DNA of 64,000 nt from Nocardia carnea (GTDB lineage Bacteria; Actinomycetota; Actinomycetes; Mycobacteriales; Mycobacteriaceae): the NCBI RefSeq assembly GCF_029868855.1, contig NZ_JARWOV010000105.1, forward strand, positions 1 through 64,000, given 5' to 3'. The position numbers and the translations under genes were made by a program. Positions 1 to 10,720 of the stretch are shown in pieces (position 1 is the stretch's first letter; each line of letters opens with the position of its first letter). The notes under the pieces were generated by a model that worked only from the letters and a program-made list of their open reading frames with translations, was not told the origin of the DNA and did not search any database.

Positions 1-25
1 CCCCCCGCGCGCGGGGGGCCCCCTT
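1..25. repeat. Homopolymer-rich GC block at window edge
   Basis: The first 23 bases are runs of C, alternating CG, then G and C. This resembles the block at 37291-37410 and is unlike the surrounding sequence. It may be a contig-end artefact or a real GC palindrome. Bases 26-297 hold no gene I can support; open frames there are shadows or tails of shadows of the downstream minus-strand kinase gene. Confidence 0.45.
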
Positions 26-297
26 CTACGTCCGAGTACCGGATGACCCGTCGCGAGCCGAGCGGTATGGAAAGGCCTGGTACTCCCGCCGGGCCGCGGC
101 ACGCTCTCTGTCGTCGCGTGCAGACCGACTCGACTCAGCGACCTCACTGTTGCGATCGAACCGCCCCTGCCCACCGTGTCGGCGGATCCACCGCCGCGCG
201 CCGGCGAAGAGCGTCTGCGTCTATCGCCCCTGGCCGGCGGAAGCAGGCCGATTGCTGTCGAGCCTCTCGATGTGCCGGGCACGGCGTGTGGAAAAGC

Positions 298-1671
<1,374 letters not shown>

Positions 1672-2028
1672 TCAGTTGAAGGAATCGCCGCAGGCGCAGG
1701 AACCGGTGGCGTTCGGGTTGTCGATGGTGAAACCCTGCTTCTCGATCGTGTCGACGAAATCGATCGCGGCACCCTGCACGTAAGGGGCGCTCATCCGGTC
1801 GACGGTCAGGGTGACGCCGCCGAAATCGGCGGTCAGATCACCGTCGAGGGTGCGATCGTCGAAGAAGAGCTGGTAGCGCAGCCCGGCACAGCCACCCGGC
1901 TGCACCGCGATCCGCAGCGCGAGGTCGTCGCGGCCCTCCTGGTCGAGCAGCGCCTTGGCCTTACCCGCGGCCGCATCGGTCAGCTTCACGCCGTGGGTTT
2001 CGGTGGCGGTCTCGTTCTGCACAGTCAT
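1672..2028 (-). CDS. erpA: HesB/IscA-family iron-sulfur carrier (ErpA-like)
   Basis: A 118-aa A-type iron-sulfur cluster carrier of the HesB/IscA/ErpA family, equivalent in position to M. tuberculosis Rv2204c. It receives Fe-S clusters and passes them to apo-enzymes in the cytoplasm. The three ligand cysteines are visible: one in PGGCAGLRY and two in the C-terminal CACG. The longer upstream frame is discounted because the ATG at 2028 has an ideal AGGAG seven bases upstream and gives the usual family length. LipA, encoded in the same block, is a radical-SAM enzyme with two Fe-S clusters, so a functional link is plausible but not shown. Confidence 0.9.
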   Translation of the reverse strand: MTVQNETATETHGVKLTDAAAGKAKALLDQEGRDDLALRIAVQPGGCAGLRYQLFFDDRTLDGDLTADFGGVTLTVDRMSAPYVQGAAIDFVDTIEKQGFTIDNPNATGSCACGDSFN

Positions 2029-2279
2029 GAACTCTCCTATGGACAGCGTGGTCGGTCCGTGAACAGCGCACGGTTCAGGGGTCAACACCCTCGGACGGGC
2101 TGCTATTCCCCATCTTGCCATCTCCGGCCGCGCGCGCCACAGCACCCGGGCTTGTTCTGGCACCGTATCCGGATCTCGCCGCACGTGAGCACCGCCACGA
2201 CCGGGCCGGGCGGTGACCGTTCCCACCCGGCAACCGCCCGGCTTCCGGGCCGGTCAGCCGACCGATTAGCCTGGTTACC

Positions 2280-2960
2280 GTGAAGTTGTTCCGACGCGGT
2301 GAGTCCAGCGGTACCGACGTGCCCGCCGACAGTTCCCGGGCGGCGACCGCTACCGCGAATGCCACCGAGGCCGATGCGGCACCGGCGAAAGCCTCCCCGA
2401 CCGCGGGTAAAGGCCGGCCGACGCCGAGCCGGCGCGAGGCCGAGGGCCGACGCCGCGGTCCCGTCGCGCCGCCGCCGATGACCGCGAAGGAAGCCCGCGC
2501 CCGCCGCAAGGAGACCCGCGGCACCAAGGCGGATCGCAAGGCCGCGGCCGCGGAACGCCGGGCTGCCGCGCAGGATCGCCGCGCCCGGATGCTCGCCGGT
2601 GAGGACAAATACCTGCTGCCGCGCGATCGGGGTGAGCTCCGTGCGTTCGTACGCGATATCGTCGACGCCCGCCGCAACCTGGTCGGGCTGTTCATGCCGA
2701 TGGCGCTGCTGCTGATCCTGTCCATGTTCGCCGCCCCCGCGTGGCAATCCATCATCACCCTGGCGATGCTCGTGATGATGGTGTTCATGATCGCCGAGGG
2801 TTTCCTGCTCGGCCGGATCGTGAACCGGCGGGTCCGGGAACGGTTCCCCAAGAGCACCGATACCGGGTTCCGGCTGGGCTGGTACGCCTTCGTGCGCGCC
2901 TCCCAGATGCGCAAGATGCGCGCACCGAAACCACGCGTCGGCCCCGGCGACGCGATCTGA
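2280..2960 (+). CDS. DUF3043 membrane protein
   Basis: A 226-aa protein of the DUF3043 family, positional equivalent of M. tuberculosis Rv2206. Residues 1-60 are Ala/Thr/Pro-rich and probably disordered. Residues 65-105 are extremely basic and likely helical (repeated ARRK, ERRA). Two adjacent transmembrane helices follow (about 137-175: LVGLFMPMALLLILSMF and ITLAMLVMMVFMIAEGFLL), then a basic tail. The arrangement suggests a hairpin membrane anchor with cytoplasmic ends; the function is unknown. Translation starts at a GTG. The gene is divergent from the HesB protein across about 250 bp, and its stop is 7 bp before cobU, so the two are probably co-transcribed. Confidence 0.82.
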   Translation: MKLFRRGESSGTDVPADSSRAATATANATEADAAPAKASPTAGKGRPTPSRREAEGRRRGPVAPPPMTAKEARARRKETRGTKADRKAAAAERRAAAQDRRARMLAGEDKYLLPRDRGELRAFVRDIVDARRNLVGLFMPMALLLILSMFAAPAWQSIITLAMLVMMVFMIAEGFLLGRIVNRRVRERFPKSTDTGFRLGWYAFVRASQMRKMRAPKPRVGPGDAI

Positions 2961-2967
2961 CCGATCG

Positions 2968-3525
2968 GTGCCGCAACCCGATCCCGTGACACGGCCGTCC
3001 GGTGGCCGGTCACGCACGCTGGTGCTCGGCGGGGCCCGGTCCGGCAAATCCGCCTATGCCGAATCTCTGGTCGGCGAGGGTCCGGTCCGCTATCTCGCCA
3101 CCGCGATCCCGGACCCGGCGGATACCGATTTCGCCGCCCGGATCGCCGCGCACCGCGCACGCCGCCCCGCGTGCTGGACGGTGCTCGACGGCGCCGATCC
3201 GGCGACGGTGCTCCGTGATTCCCACCCCGGCCCCACTCTCGTCGACGATATCGGCACCTGGCTCACCGCTCGTCTCGACACCCGCGCCGCCTGGGACGCG
3301 CCCCGCGGGACGATCGCCCCTGATATGGACGCTCTGGTCTCGGCTGTCGCGCAGTACCCGGGCCGGTTGGTCCTGGTCACCCCGGAGGTCGGGCTCGGTG
3401 TCATCCCCGCGACCCGCTCGGGCCGCCTGTTCCGCGACGAGATCGGCACCCTCAACCAACGCCTCGCCCACGTCTGCGACGACGTCTATTTCGTCGTCGC
3501 CGGACTGCCGATGCGCTTGAAATGA
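2968..3525 (+). CDS. cobU: Adenosylcobinamide kinase / cobinamide-phosphate guanylyltransferase
   Basis: A 185-aa bifunctional CobU/CobP enzyme that phosphorylates adenosylcobinamide and transfers GMP to give adenosylcobinamide-GDP, the activated substrate for CobS. The P-loop GGARSGKS is at residues 21-28. The second nucleotide-binding region is the late stretch TPEVGLGVIPATRSGRLFRD, followed by the family-typical DEIGTLNQRLA and VVAGLPMRLK ending. The GTG start directly follows the DUF3043 gene. With cobT and cobS downstream it supplies the complete nucleotide-loop assembly pathway. Confidence 0.93.
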   Translation: MPQPDPVTRPSGGRSRTLVLGGARSGKSAYAESLVGEGPVRYLATAIPDPADTDFAARIAAHRARRPACWTVLDGADPATVLRDSHPGPTLVDDIGTWLTARLDTRAAWDAPRGTIAPDMDALVSAVAQYPGRLVLVTPEVGLGVIPATRSGRLFRDEIGTLNQRLAHVCDDVYFVVAGLPMRLK

Positions 3526-3646
3526 GCCCCACAGAACACGGTTCCGCGGCAGAAACGGTCCACACCCGCCCGGCATGGTGATCCGGGTCGTCGCGCGCTC
3601 GTGCCGCTATGTCACCGGCCCGTGTTTCCATATGCGCGTGCAGAGC

Positions 3647-4279
3647 ATGCCACGAGCCGAGATCTGGGCCGCTATCCATCGGGAACGGGCCGCGCTGGCC
3701 GATGAACTCGCCGAGCTGACACCGGATCAGTGGGCGTCCCCATCGTTGTGCGGGCATTGGACGGTCGAGGAAGTCGTCGCGCATCTCACCGCCGCGGCCA
3801 GTATCGGGCGGTGGCGGTGGATCCGCAGTATGGCCGGTGCGCGTTTCGACGGCGACCTGCACAATCAGCGGCGGATGCTGGAGTATCGCGGGTCCGGTCC
3901 CGACGAGACACTCGCCCGATTCCGGACGGCGGTCACGAGTACAACCGCGCCTTCCGGCCATACCCCCGCATGGCTCGGTGAGGTCGTGGTGCACGGTCAG
4001 GACATCCGCCGGCCGCTCGGACTGTCCGGGACTCCGGAACTCGCCGCGGTCACCGAGGTCGCCCGGTTCTTCGCCGCACACGATTTCACCGTGTCCGGTC
4101 GCACGGTCCGCAAGGGACTCCACCTCATCGCCACCGACGGGCCGTTCGAAATCGGCACGGGCCCGGAGGTCCGGGGCAGCACACTGGCGCTGGTCATGGC
4201 GATGGCCGGCCGCGCCGAATACTCCGCCGAACTCACCGGTCCGGGTGTGCCCGTGTTGCGGTCCCGGATCGCAGGCTGA
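3647..4279 (+). CDS. Maleylpyruvate isomerase-family (MDMPI, mycothiol-dependent) protein
   Basis: A DinB/YfiT-like four-helix protein of the TIGR03083 / MDMPI_N family, 210 aa from the ATG at 3647. Seen directly: the N-terminal ERAALADELAELTPDQW pattern, the metal-ligand region GHWTVEEVVAHL, and a second His in LGEVVVHGQDIRRPLG. Members use mycothiol or act as metal-dependent enzymes of mostly unknown substrate. The frame stays open to 3575, and no upstream start has a clear ribosome site, so the N-terminus is uncertain. It sits inside the cob block but no established link to cobalamin exists. It is followed at once by a hairpin, so it is probably the last gene of its transcript. Confidence 0.75.
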   Translation: MPRAEIWAAIHRERAALADELAELTPDQWASPSLCGHWTVEEVVAHLTAAASIGRWRWIRSMAGARFDGDLHNQRRMLEYRGSGPDETLARFRTAVTSTTAPSGHTPAWLGEVVVHGQDIRRPLGLSGTPELAAVTEVARFFAAHDFTVSGRTVRKGLHLIATDGPFEIGTGPEVRGSTLALVMAMAGRAEYSAELTGPGVPVLRSRIAG

Positions 4280-4281
4280 CG

Positions 4282-4297
4282 CGACCGATCTCGGTCG
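4282..4297 (+). terminator. Stem-loop just after the MDMPI-family gene
   Basis: A perfect 7-bp stem (CGACCGA / TCGGTCG) with a 2-nt apparent loop, which in RNA would open to a 4-nt loop, begins 3 bp after the stop at 4279. No U-tract follows. It could be an actinobacterial hairpin terminator of the non-canonical kind. Confidence 0.35.
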
Positions 4298-4797
4298 GGC
4301 GGTAGGAGCACGGCTCCGGACCGCACCGATCACCGATGCGGTTGGTCTCCTCCGGGGCACAGGGTTCCCGACCTCGGACGTACTGGTCGCACCGGAGGAA
4401 CCGGGTGAACCGTCGACACCACAGCCGAGGCCGGTCCGTAGCGGATTCGTGCACAGCCGACGCGGACGAGTACGGCACCGGCCGATCATTCGGCGGCTGG
4501 TCCCAGGCGGCCACACAGAGCCCGGCCTGCGTCGCCCTTCGGCCCTCCCGGCGAACACGGAAGAACCGGGCACGGCGCGCGACAGCGAATCCGCCTATGC
4601 GGCGGCCACCCCGACCCGGAGTCCCGGCCGGCCCGGCCGGATCGGTGGGCTGGAGGATTCCGGGACGGATGGGTGCCTCGCGCTGTTCCCGGGACCGGCG
4701 GGCAATATTGTCGGGAGACCGGCCACCGTGGCGGGGCCTGTCACAGGCGCCGCGCGGCGGCCCGGCGTGACAGCTACCCGACCGGAAGGCTCCACCA
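4298..4797. other. 500-bp stretch with no supported gene
   Basis: Several open frames cross this interval on both strands, but none has a recognisable protein family or credible start. Composition is Arg/Pro/Gly-rich in every frame, typical of shadow reading in GC-rich DNA. I see no cobalamin-riboswitch consensus here although cobT follows. It may carry the cobT promoter; GGAAGG at 4784-4789 is the cobT ribosome site. Confidence 0.5.
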
Positions 4798-5889
4798 GTG
4801 TCAGAGGGATTCGCACCCGTTGCTCCGCCGGATGCCGGCGCCCGCGCGGCGGCCGAGCAGCGGCAGGCATCGCTGACCAAACCGCCGGGATCGCTGGGGC
4901 GGCTGGAGGAGCTGGGCAACTGGGTCGCCGCCTGCCAGGGAGTGTGCCCGCCGCGACAGTTCGAGCGGGCCCGGGTGGTGGTGTTCGCGGGCGACCACGG
5001 CGTGGCCGCGCACGGTGTGTCGGCCTTTCCGACCGAGGTCACCGCGCAGATGGTGGCAAATTTCCAGGCGGGCGGTGCGGCGGTCAACGCGCTGGCCCGG
5101 GTGGCCGATGCCACCGTGCGGGTGGTGGATATCGCGGTCGCCGCCGATACCGACCCGGCGGTGAGCGGGCACAAGATCCGCCGGTCCAGTGGCGCCATCG
5201 ACCGGGCGGATGCGCTGACCGGCGAGGAGGTCGCGGCCGCCCTCGCCGCGGGCCGGGCCGTCGCGGACGAGGAGATCGATGCGGGCGCCGATCTGCTCAT
5301 CGCCGGGGACATGGGGATCGGCAACACCACACCGGCCACCGTGCTGATCGCGACCCTCACCGGCACCGAACCGGTGAAGGCTGTCGGCCGCGGTACCGGC
5401 GTCGACGATCACGGCTGGATGCGCAAGGTGGCGGCTGTCCGGGACGCCATGTGGCGGGCCCGGCCGGTCGCTCGTGACGGGGTCGAATTACTGCGGGTGG
5501 CCGGCGGCGCCGATATCGCGGCGATGACCGGTTTTCTCGCCCGGGCGGCGGCGCGGCGCACGCCGGTCCTGCTCGACGGGGTGATCGTCACGGCCGCGGC
5601 CCTGGTGGCCGAGGATCTGGCGGCGGGCGCCTCGGCCTGGTGGGTGGCCGCGCATCGTTCCACCGAACCGGCGCACACCGCCGCGCTGACGAAACTGAAG
5701 CTCGACCCGATCCTCGGCCTCGAGATGCGGCTCGGCGAGGGGTCCGGTGCGCTCACCGCGCTGCCCGTACTCCGCGCGGCCGTGGCGGTACTCGCCGACA
5801 TGGCGACCTTCGCCGACGCCGGGGTCAGCACGGCCGCCGATACCGCTTCCGGCGCAGCCGAGGCCGCTGCCGTCGATATGCGGAAGTGA
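4798..5889 (+). CDS. cobT: Nicotinate-nucleotide--dimethylbenzimidazole phosphoribosyltransferase
   Basis: A 363-aa CobT enzyme that makes alpha-ribazole phosphate from dimethylbenzimidazole and nicotinate mononucleotide, activating the lower ligand of cobalamin. Recognisable family blocks are [15 protein letters not shown] near the N-terminus, [27 protein letters not shown] and [12 protein letters not shown]. The C-terminal segment [23 protein letters not shown] carries the Glu that acts as catalytic base in characterised CobT. The start is the GTG at 4798 with GGAAGG eight bases upstream. It is followed by cobS after 25 bp. Confidence 0.95.
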   Translation: MSEGFAPVAPPDAGARAAAEQRQASLTKPPGSLGRLEELGNWVAACQGVCPPRQFERARVVVFAGDHGVAAHGVSAFPTEVTAQMVANFQAGGAAVNALARVADATVRVVDIAVAADTDPAVSGHKIRRSSGAIDRADALTGEEVAAALAAGRAVADEEIDAGADLLIAGDMGIGNTTPATVLIATLTGTEPVKAVGRGTGVDDHGWMRKVAAVRDAMWRARPVARDGVELLRVAGGADIAAMTGFLARAAARRTPVLLDGVIVTAAALVAEDLAAGASAWWVAAHRSTEPAHTAALTKLKLDPILGLEMRLGEGSGALTALPVLRAAVAVLADMATFADAGVSTAADTASGAAEAAAVDMRK

Positions 5890-5914
5890 CGGCACCCGTC
5901 CCGGGGACTGCGCT

Positions 5915-6664
5915 GTGCTGACTCTCCGGCTCACTTTCTCCTGGCTCACCGTGCTGCCTGTCCGCGGCCCGGCCGAGGTCGACCGGCGTGCGGCCGGCCG
6001 CGCGATCGCGCTGGCGCCGGTCGCCGGTCTCACGCTCGGGCTCGCGGCAACAGCTGTGCTGTGGCTGCTGGAACCGGCGGGTGCCGCGGCCGGATTCGCC
6101 GCGGTCGCGGTACTGGCGCTGCTCACCCGGGGAATGCATCTGGACGGACTGGCCGATACCTTCGACGGGCTCGGGGTGTACGGCCCACCGGAACGCGCGC
6201 GGGAGGTCATGAAAAGCGGCGGTGCCGGACCGTTCGGGGTGGCCGCGATCGTCCTGACTGCCGGTATCCAGTCCGGTGCGTTCACAGCTCTCGCCGGTTC
6301 CGGGAACTGGTACGCGGTGATCGTGGCGGTGACACTGGGCCGGGTCGCGGTCGTGGCCGCATGCCGCCACGGTATCGAGCCCGCTCCCGAGACCCGGTTC
6401 GGCGCCCTCGTCGCGGGAACACAGTCCCGGGCCACGGTCGCGGTGTGGGGTGTCGTGGCTGCCGCGGCATCGGTTTTCGCGGTACCCGGACTCGCGTGGT
6501 CCGGGCCGTTGGTCGCGGTGCTCGCGTTGTCGGCGGCCGGGTGGCTGGCCGGCCACGGTATCCGCCGGATCGGCGGACTCTCCGGGGACCTGCTCGGCGC
6601 CGCTGTCGAACTCACCACGGCATTGTCGGCGTTGGGATTCGTCGTGGCCGCGAATTCCGTCTGA
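5915..6664 (+). CDS. cobS: Adenosylcobinamide-GDP ribazoletransferase (cobalamin synthase)
   Basis: A 249-aa integral membrane enzyme that joins adenosylcobinamide-GDP to alpha-ribazole (phosphate), the last core step of cobalamin synthesis. The hallmark RGMHLDGLADTFDGLG is at about residues 72-87 and the following KSGGAGPFGV matches the second conserved block. Several hydrophobic helices fill the rest. The frame is open further upstream inside cobT, but the GTG at 5915 gives the typical start LTLRLTFSWLTVLPV and leaves a 25-bp gap after cobT. cobT and cobS are probably one operon. Confidence 0.93.
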   Translation: MLTLRLTFSWLTVLPVRGPAEVDRRAAGRAIALAPVAGLTLGLAATAVLWLLEPAGAAAGFAAVAVLALLTRGMHLDGLADTFDGLGVYGPPERAREVMKSGGAGPFGVAAIVLTAGIQSGAFTALAGSGNWYAVIVAVTLGRVAVVAACRHGIEPAPETRFGALVAGTQSRATVAVWGVVAAAASVFAVPGLAWSGPLVAVLALSAAGWLAGHGIRRIGGLSGDLLGAAVELTTALSALGFVVAANSV

Positions 6665-6780
6665 ACCAGGGTGACTCAGACACGTGGCGCACCACAAAGC
6701 CGACAGGCTCTGATGTCACCCGCCTCAATATTGCGAACGCAGCGTCTCACCGCCGCCGCGCTGCCCATAAGGTGGAAGGC

Positions 6781-7494
6781 ATGTCAGCCGAGCGCCTCTA
6801 CTTCCGTCAACTGCTCGCCGGCCGGGATTTCGCCGTGGGCGACCCGATCGCCACGCAGATGCGTAATTTCGCCTATCTGATCGGCGACCGGGACACCGGT
6901 GAATGCGTAGTCGTGGACCCGGCCTACGCGGCGGGCGATTTGGCCGGTATCGCCGAGAGCGACGGGCTCAAACTGTCCGGGGTACTGGTCACCCACCACC
7001 ATCCCGACCATATCGGCGGATCCATGATGGGTTTCACGCTGCGCGGGGTGAAGGAACTGCTCGAACAGGTCACCGTCCCGGTTCATGTGAACGACAAGGA
7101 GAAATCCTGGGTGGCGAACGTCACCGGGATCGCGCCCAGCGAACTGACCGGCCACGGGCACGGCGACAAGCTGAGTGTCGGCGCCTTCGATATCGAATTC
7201 CTGCACACCCCGGGCCATACGCCCGGTAGCCAGTGCTTTCTCGTGGACGACAAACTCATCGCCGGAGACACCCTGTTCATCGACGGGTGCGGTCGCACCG
7301 ATTTCCCGGGCGGCGATTCCGCGGCCATGTTCGCCAGCCTGCGGTCGCTGGCGGATATGCCGATCAATCCGGAGGTGTACCCGGGGCACTGGTACTCCGC
7401 CGACCCGCACGCCTCGCTGGACTCGATCCGCGACAACAACTATGTGCTGCGGCCGCGGTCGCTGGCCGAATGGCACGCCCTCATGCCCGGCTGA
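6781..7494 (+). CDS. MBL-fold metallohydrolase (glyoxalase II-like)
   Basis: A 237-aa metallo-beta-lactamase-fold hydrolase. The di-metal site is clear: THHHPDH near residue 66-72 fits HxHxDH, followed by HTPGHTPGS, AGDTLF and the late PGHWYS histidine. It resembles actinobacterial proteins annotated as hydroxyacylglutathione hydrolase or persulfide-dioxygenase-like enzymes. In a mycothiol organism the thiol partner is unlikely to be glutathione. The ATG at 6781 has GGTGGAAGG just upstream. It ends in a strong hairpin shared with convergent ilvE. The substrate cannot be read from the sequence. Confidence 0.82.
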   Translation: MSAERLYFRQLLAGRDFAVGDPIATQMRNFAYLIGDRDTGECVVVDPAYAAGDLAGIAESDGLKLSGVLVTHHHPDHIGGSMMGFTLRGVKELLEQVTVPVHVNDKEKSWVANVTGIAPSELTGHGHGDKLSVGAFDIEFLHTPGHTPGSQCFLVDDKLIAGDTLFIDGCGRTDFPGGDSAAMFASLRSLADMPINPEVYPGHWYSADPHASLDSIRDNNYVLRPRSLAEWHALMPG

Positions 7495-7503
7495 CCCTGC
7501 CGC

Positions 7504-7533
7504 CCGGGTACCGGAAGCCGGTCCGGTACCCGG
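7504..7533. terminator. Bidirectional hairpin between MBL hydrolase and ilvE
   Basis: Perfect 11-bp arms (CCGGGTACCGG / CCGGTACCCGG) with an 8-nt loop, 10 bp past the hydrolase stop and 34 bp before the ilvE stop. Its placement between convergent genes fits a bidirectional terminator; there is no T-tract. Confidence 0.6.
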
Positions 7534-7566
7534 TGGTCACGGGTTATCGAGCAGATTCGGAGCGGT

Positions 7567-8667
7567 TCAGAGCACCCGCATCCACTGATGCACATCGGCG
7601 AAGGTGCCGCGCTGGATCCCGGTCAGGGTGTCGCGCAGCGCCATGGTCACCTCGCCGGGTTCGCCGCCGCCGATCACGAATTCGCCGTCCGGCCCGCACA
7701 CCGAGCCGACCGGCGTGATCACCGCCGCGGTACCGCACGCGAAAACCTCGGTGATCTCACCGGATTCCGCGCCCGCACGCCAATCCTCCACCGAGATCTT
7801 GCGTTCGGTGATCGGATAGCCGGAATCGGCGGCCAGGGTGAGCAGCGAGTCGCGGGTGATTCCCGGCAGCAGCGACCCGGACAGTTCGGGGGTCACCAGC
7901 CGGGCGTCGGCGCCGGAACCGTAGACGAAGAACAGGTTGTTGGTGCCCATCTCCTCGACGTAGCGGCGTTCGCAGGCGTCCAGCCACACCACCTGATCGC
8001 AGCCCTTGGCCGTGGCCTCGGCCTGGGCGAGCAGGGAGGCCGCGTAGTTGCCGGCGACCTTCGCCTCGCCGGTACCGCCGGGCGCGGCCCGCACGTATTC
8101 GGTGGACAGCCACACCCGCACCGGTTTCACGCCGCGCGGGAAGTAGGCTCCGGCCGGCGATCCGAGCAGCAGGTACTTGTACGAGGAGGCGGGTTTCACG
8201 CCCAGACCGGATTCGGTGGCGAACATGAACGGCCGCAGGTACAGCGATTCCTCGCCGCCGGCGGCGGGCACCCACGCCGCGTCGACCTCGAGCAGCTGGC
8301 GCACCGATTCGATGAACAGTTCCTCGGGTAGTTCGGCCATCGCCATCCGGCGCGCGGAGCGGCGGAACCGGGCCGCGTTCGCATCGATCCGGAAACAGGC
8401 GATCTGCCCGTCCGGTTGCCGGTACGCCTTGAGTCCCTCGAAGATGGCCTGCCCGTAGTGGAAGACCATGGTCGCCGGGTCCAGCGTCAGCGAACCGTAC
8501 GGTTCGACGACCGCGTTGGTCCAGCCGTCGGCCTCGGTGTAGTCGATGGTGACCATATGGTCGGTGAAGAAGCGGCCGAAACCGGGCGCCGCCAGAATCT
8601 CCTGTACCCGCTGCGCCGGGGTGGGCGCAGGATGAGGGATACGGGCGAACTGTGCAGCAGCGGTCAT
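7567..8667 (-). CDS. ilvE: Branched-chain amino acid aminotransferase
   Basis: A 366-aa fold-type IV PLP aminotransferase, orthologue by sequence and position of M. tuberculosis Rv2210c. It interconverts leucine, isoleucine and valine with their 2-oxo acids. The Schiff-base lysine is K203 in [12 protein letters not shown]. Other family blocks are [23 protein letters not shown] and [13 protein letters not shown], and the phosphate-cup [10 protein letters not shown] near the C-terminus. The ATG at 8667 gives the normal length. It lies 93 bp downstream of gcvT on the same strand and may be co-transcribed with it. Confidence 0.95.
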   Translation of the reverse strand: MTAAAQFARIPHPAPTPAQRVQEILAAPGFGRFFTDHMVTIDYTEADGWTNAVVEPYGSLTLDPATMVFHYGQAIFEGLKAYRQPDGQIACFRIDANAARFRRSARRMAMAELPEELFIESVRQLLEVDAAWVPAAGGEESLYLRPFMFATESGLGVKPASSYKYLLLGSPAGAYFPRGVKPVRVWLSTEYVRAAPGGTGEAKVAGNYAASLLAQAEATAKGCDQVVWLDACERRYVEEMGTNNLFFVYGSGADARLVTPELSGSLLPGITRDSLLTLAADSGYPITERKISVEDWRAGAESGEITEVFACGTAAVITPVGSVCGPDGEFVIGGGEPGEVTMALRDTLTGIQRGTFADVHQWMRVL

Positions 8668-8760
8668 GACCAGCAGTCTATGTCCTGGGGTCGCGCAGAA
8701 TACGCGGTGGTCGGTTGTCCGGCATCCCGGGCACGGTTCCGCAGCGCCCTCCGGTCCGGA

Positions 8761-9855
8761 TCAGCTGGTGCGCGGTTTCACGAAAGGCGGCCGCACCACG
8801 GTGCAGCGCAGCGCGCGCCCGCGCACATCGACCTCGACCTCGCTACCGGGTGTGATCGCCGGGTCGAGCAGGGCCAGGGCGATCCCGACCTGTTTGGTCG
8901 GGGAGAAGGTTCCCGAGGTGGTCACTCCCGCCTCGCGACCGTCGTACCGTACGGTCTGGTTCTCCCGGGGAATGCCGCGGTCGAGCGCCTCGAGGCCGAG
9001 CAGGATCCGCCGCGCCCCGGCCGCCCGTTCGGCCTCCAGCGCCGCCTTACCCCAGAAGTCCGACTTCGCCCAGCCGACCGCCCAGGATGCCCGGGCCTGG
9101 ACAGGCGTGATCTCGGTGGAGAGCTCGTGCCCGTGCAGCGGATAGCCCATTTCCGTGCGCAAGGTGTCGCGTGCCCCCAGCCCGGCCACCGCACCACCGG
9201 CGGCCCGCACCTGCTCGAGCAGCGCCCGGAACAGTTCCTCGGCTCCCGCCCAGCGCGGCAGCAGTTCGTATCCGTGTTCACCGGTGTAACCGGTGCGGCA
9301 GACCCGGACGGGCTGCCCGTGCCAGTCGGCATCGGTGAACGCCATATACGACAGATCCGTGGGCAGTCCCAGGGCGTCGAGGACCTGTGCCGACTGCGGT
9401 CCCTGCACCGCGAACACCGCGTAGTCGTGGTGTTCGCCGGTCACGGTGATCGCCGGCGGCGCCGCAGCCGCCAGCAACTCCACCACCGTGGCGGTGTTCG
9501 CCGCGTTCGGCACCAGGAAGATCTCGTCGTCGCGGAGGAAATAGGCGATCAGATCGTCGACCACTCCCCCGTCGGCGGTGCAGCACAGCGTGTACTGGGC
9601 CTTTCCCGGGCCGATCCGGCCGAGATCGTTGGTCAGCGCGGAGTTCACGAACTCCGCGGCCCCCGCCCCGCGCACCGTCGCCTTACCGAGATGGCTCACA
9701 TCGAACAGTCCGACCGATTCCCGGACCGCGGTGTGCTCGGCCACGGTGCCCGTGTAGGAAACCGGCATCTCCCAGCCGCCGAACGGCGCGAATTTCGCCC
9801 CGAGTTCGACGTGAAGTCCATGGACAGGTCCCTGCTGCAGCCCGGCGTCACTCAC
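8761..9855 (-). CDS. gcvT: Aminomethyltransferase (glycine cleavage T protein)
   Basis: A 364-aa folate-dependent GcvT. It takes the aminomethyl group from the lipoyl H protein and makes methylene-tetrahydrofolate and ammonia. Visible family blocks are [28 protein letters not shown], the folate-site [14 protein letters not shown] and [17 protein letters not shown], and a C-terminal barrel ([22 protein letters not shown]). Translation starts at GTG 9855. The dependence of its partner on lipoate is a loose functional link to lipB/lipA 8 kb downstream. No glycine riboswitch or gcvH/gcvP is visible nearby. Confidence 0.94.
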   Translation of the reverse strand: MSDAGLQQGPVHGLHVELGAKFAPFGGWEMPVSYTGTVAEHTAVRESVGLFDVSHLGKATVRGAGAAEFVNSALTNDLGRIGPGKAQYTLCCTADGGVVDDLIAYFLRDDEIFLVPNAANTATVVELLAAAAPPAITVTGEHHDYAVFAVQGPQSAQVLDALGLPTDLSYMAFTDADWHGQPVRVCRTGYTGEHGYELLPRWAGAEELFRALLEQVRAAGGAVAGLGARDTLRTEMGYPLHGHELSTEITPVQARASWAVGWAKSDFWGKAALEAERAAGARRILLGLEALDRGIPRENQTVRYDGREAGVTTSGTFSPTKQVGIALALLDPAITPGSEVEVDVRGRALRCTVVRPPFVKPRTS

Positions 9856-10003
9856 TCGGCGAGCTTATCCCGGCCCCGGCTCGGCTCGACGGGCCCCGCG
9901 CCGGGTCTCGGGTTCACCCGGTCGCGGTCCCCGCGACCGCCAGGTCGGGTCGGGCGGAGAGCCCATCTCCCGGTATCGGTGATCTCGGCGGTCGGAAGCA
10001 CGC

Positions 10004-10615
10004 TCAGGCTTCGAACCACATGGGGATCAAGGTCGGGCCGTCCTCCGGCAGGGTGTGGGTTTCGCCCATGCGCACGAACCCCTGCCGGGCGTACAGGCGC
10101 GACGACCGCTCGGTACTGGCCTCCAGGTAGGCCGGCATCCCCGCGGCCGCCGAGGCCCGGGTCCGGTTGTCGAGGATCGCCGCACCGGCGCCTTGCCCTC
10201 GGTACCGGGGAACGGTGACGATCATCTCCAGGTAGCGATGGGGAAAGCGCCGGGGGTGTTCGCGGGCCAGCAACTCGGTGACATAGGCCGAACGCTGTAG
10301 CGGACGGATATCGGGTGCCCGTTCGGCACGTTCCCGGGCGGTGGCCGCGTCGGCGTGCAGCCGGTCGGCCGAGGTGATCGCCTGCCAGACCGATACCGCC
10401 CAGATCTCGTCCTCGGTGCCCGCGATCCAGATCTCGTCCGTGCCGAGTCCGCGTTCGATGATCTCGGGTACATAGGCGTCGAGGAACTCGCCCACCGGAG
10501 ATCCGCGCATCATCCATTCCGTCACCGCCTCGTCCGGCGCCGCCTCCCGCAGCGCCTTCACCAGGGCATCGAAATCGTCTTCGTCCGCCCGTCGCACACT
10601 CAGTTCCGCACCCAC
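10004..10615 (-). CDS. GNAT-family N-acetyltransferase
   Basis: A 203-aa acetyltransferase of the GNAT superfamily. The acetyl-CoA-binding motif A is VPRYRGQGAGAAILDNRTR, preceded by the strand YLEMIVTV and followed by the motif B-like YLEASTERSSRLYARQGFVRMGE. The frame opens at 10657, but the GTG at 10615 is preferred because GAGGAGG lies just upstream. It is divergent from the TetR gene starting at 10721. The substrate is unknown. Confidence 0.8.
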   Translation of the reverse strand: MGAELSVRRADEDDFDALVKALREAAPDEAVTEWMMRGSPVGEFLDAYVPEIIERGLGTDEIWIAGTEDEIWAVSVWQAITSADRLHADAATARERAERAPDIRPLQRSAYVTELLAREHPRRFPHRYLEMIVTVPRYRGQGAGAAILDNRTRASAAAGMPAYLEASTERSSRLYARQGFVRMGETHTLPEDGPTLIPMWFEA

Positions 10616-10720
10616 GATGCCGCCTCCTCGGTGAATGGTGTTCCTGTGGACGAACATATGCGGCCTACCACTACATCACTACTATTTCGTCACGGCATTT
10701 CGTGTGATGAAATCGGGGTC

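Noticed and set aside
2075..3160. 361-codon minus-strand frame
   Set aside because: Antisense shadow of the DUF3043 and cobU genes; Arg-rich, no ribosome site, no recognisable domain.
4280..4797. Possible cobalamin riboswitch upstream of cobT
   Set aside because: No B12-box or GGAATCCGG-type core could be found here, unlike the clear example at 20317-20530.
3837..5477. 546-codon plus-strand frame through the MDMPI-family and cobT genes
   Set aside because: It runs in the wrong frame across two clear genes and the non-coding gap between them; protein is Arg/Pro/Gly noise.
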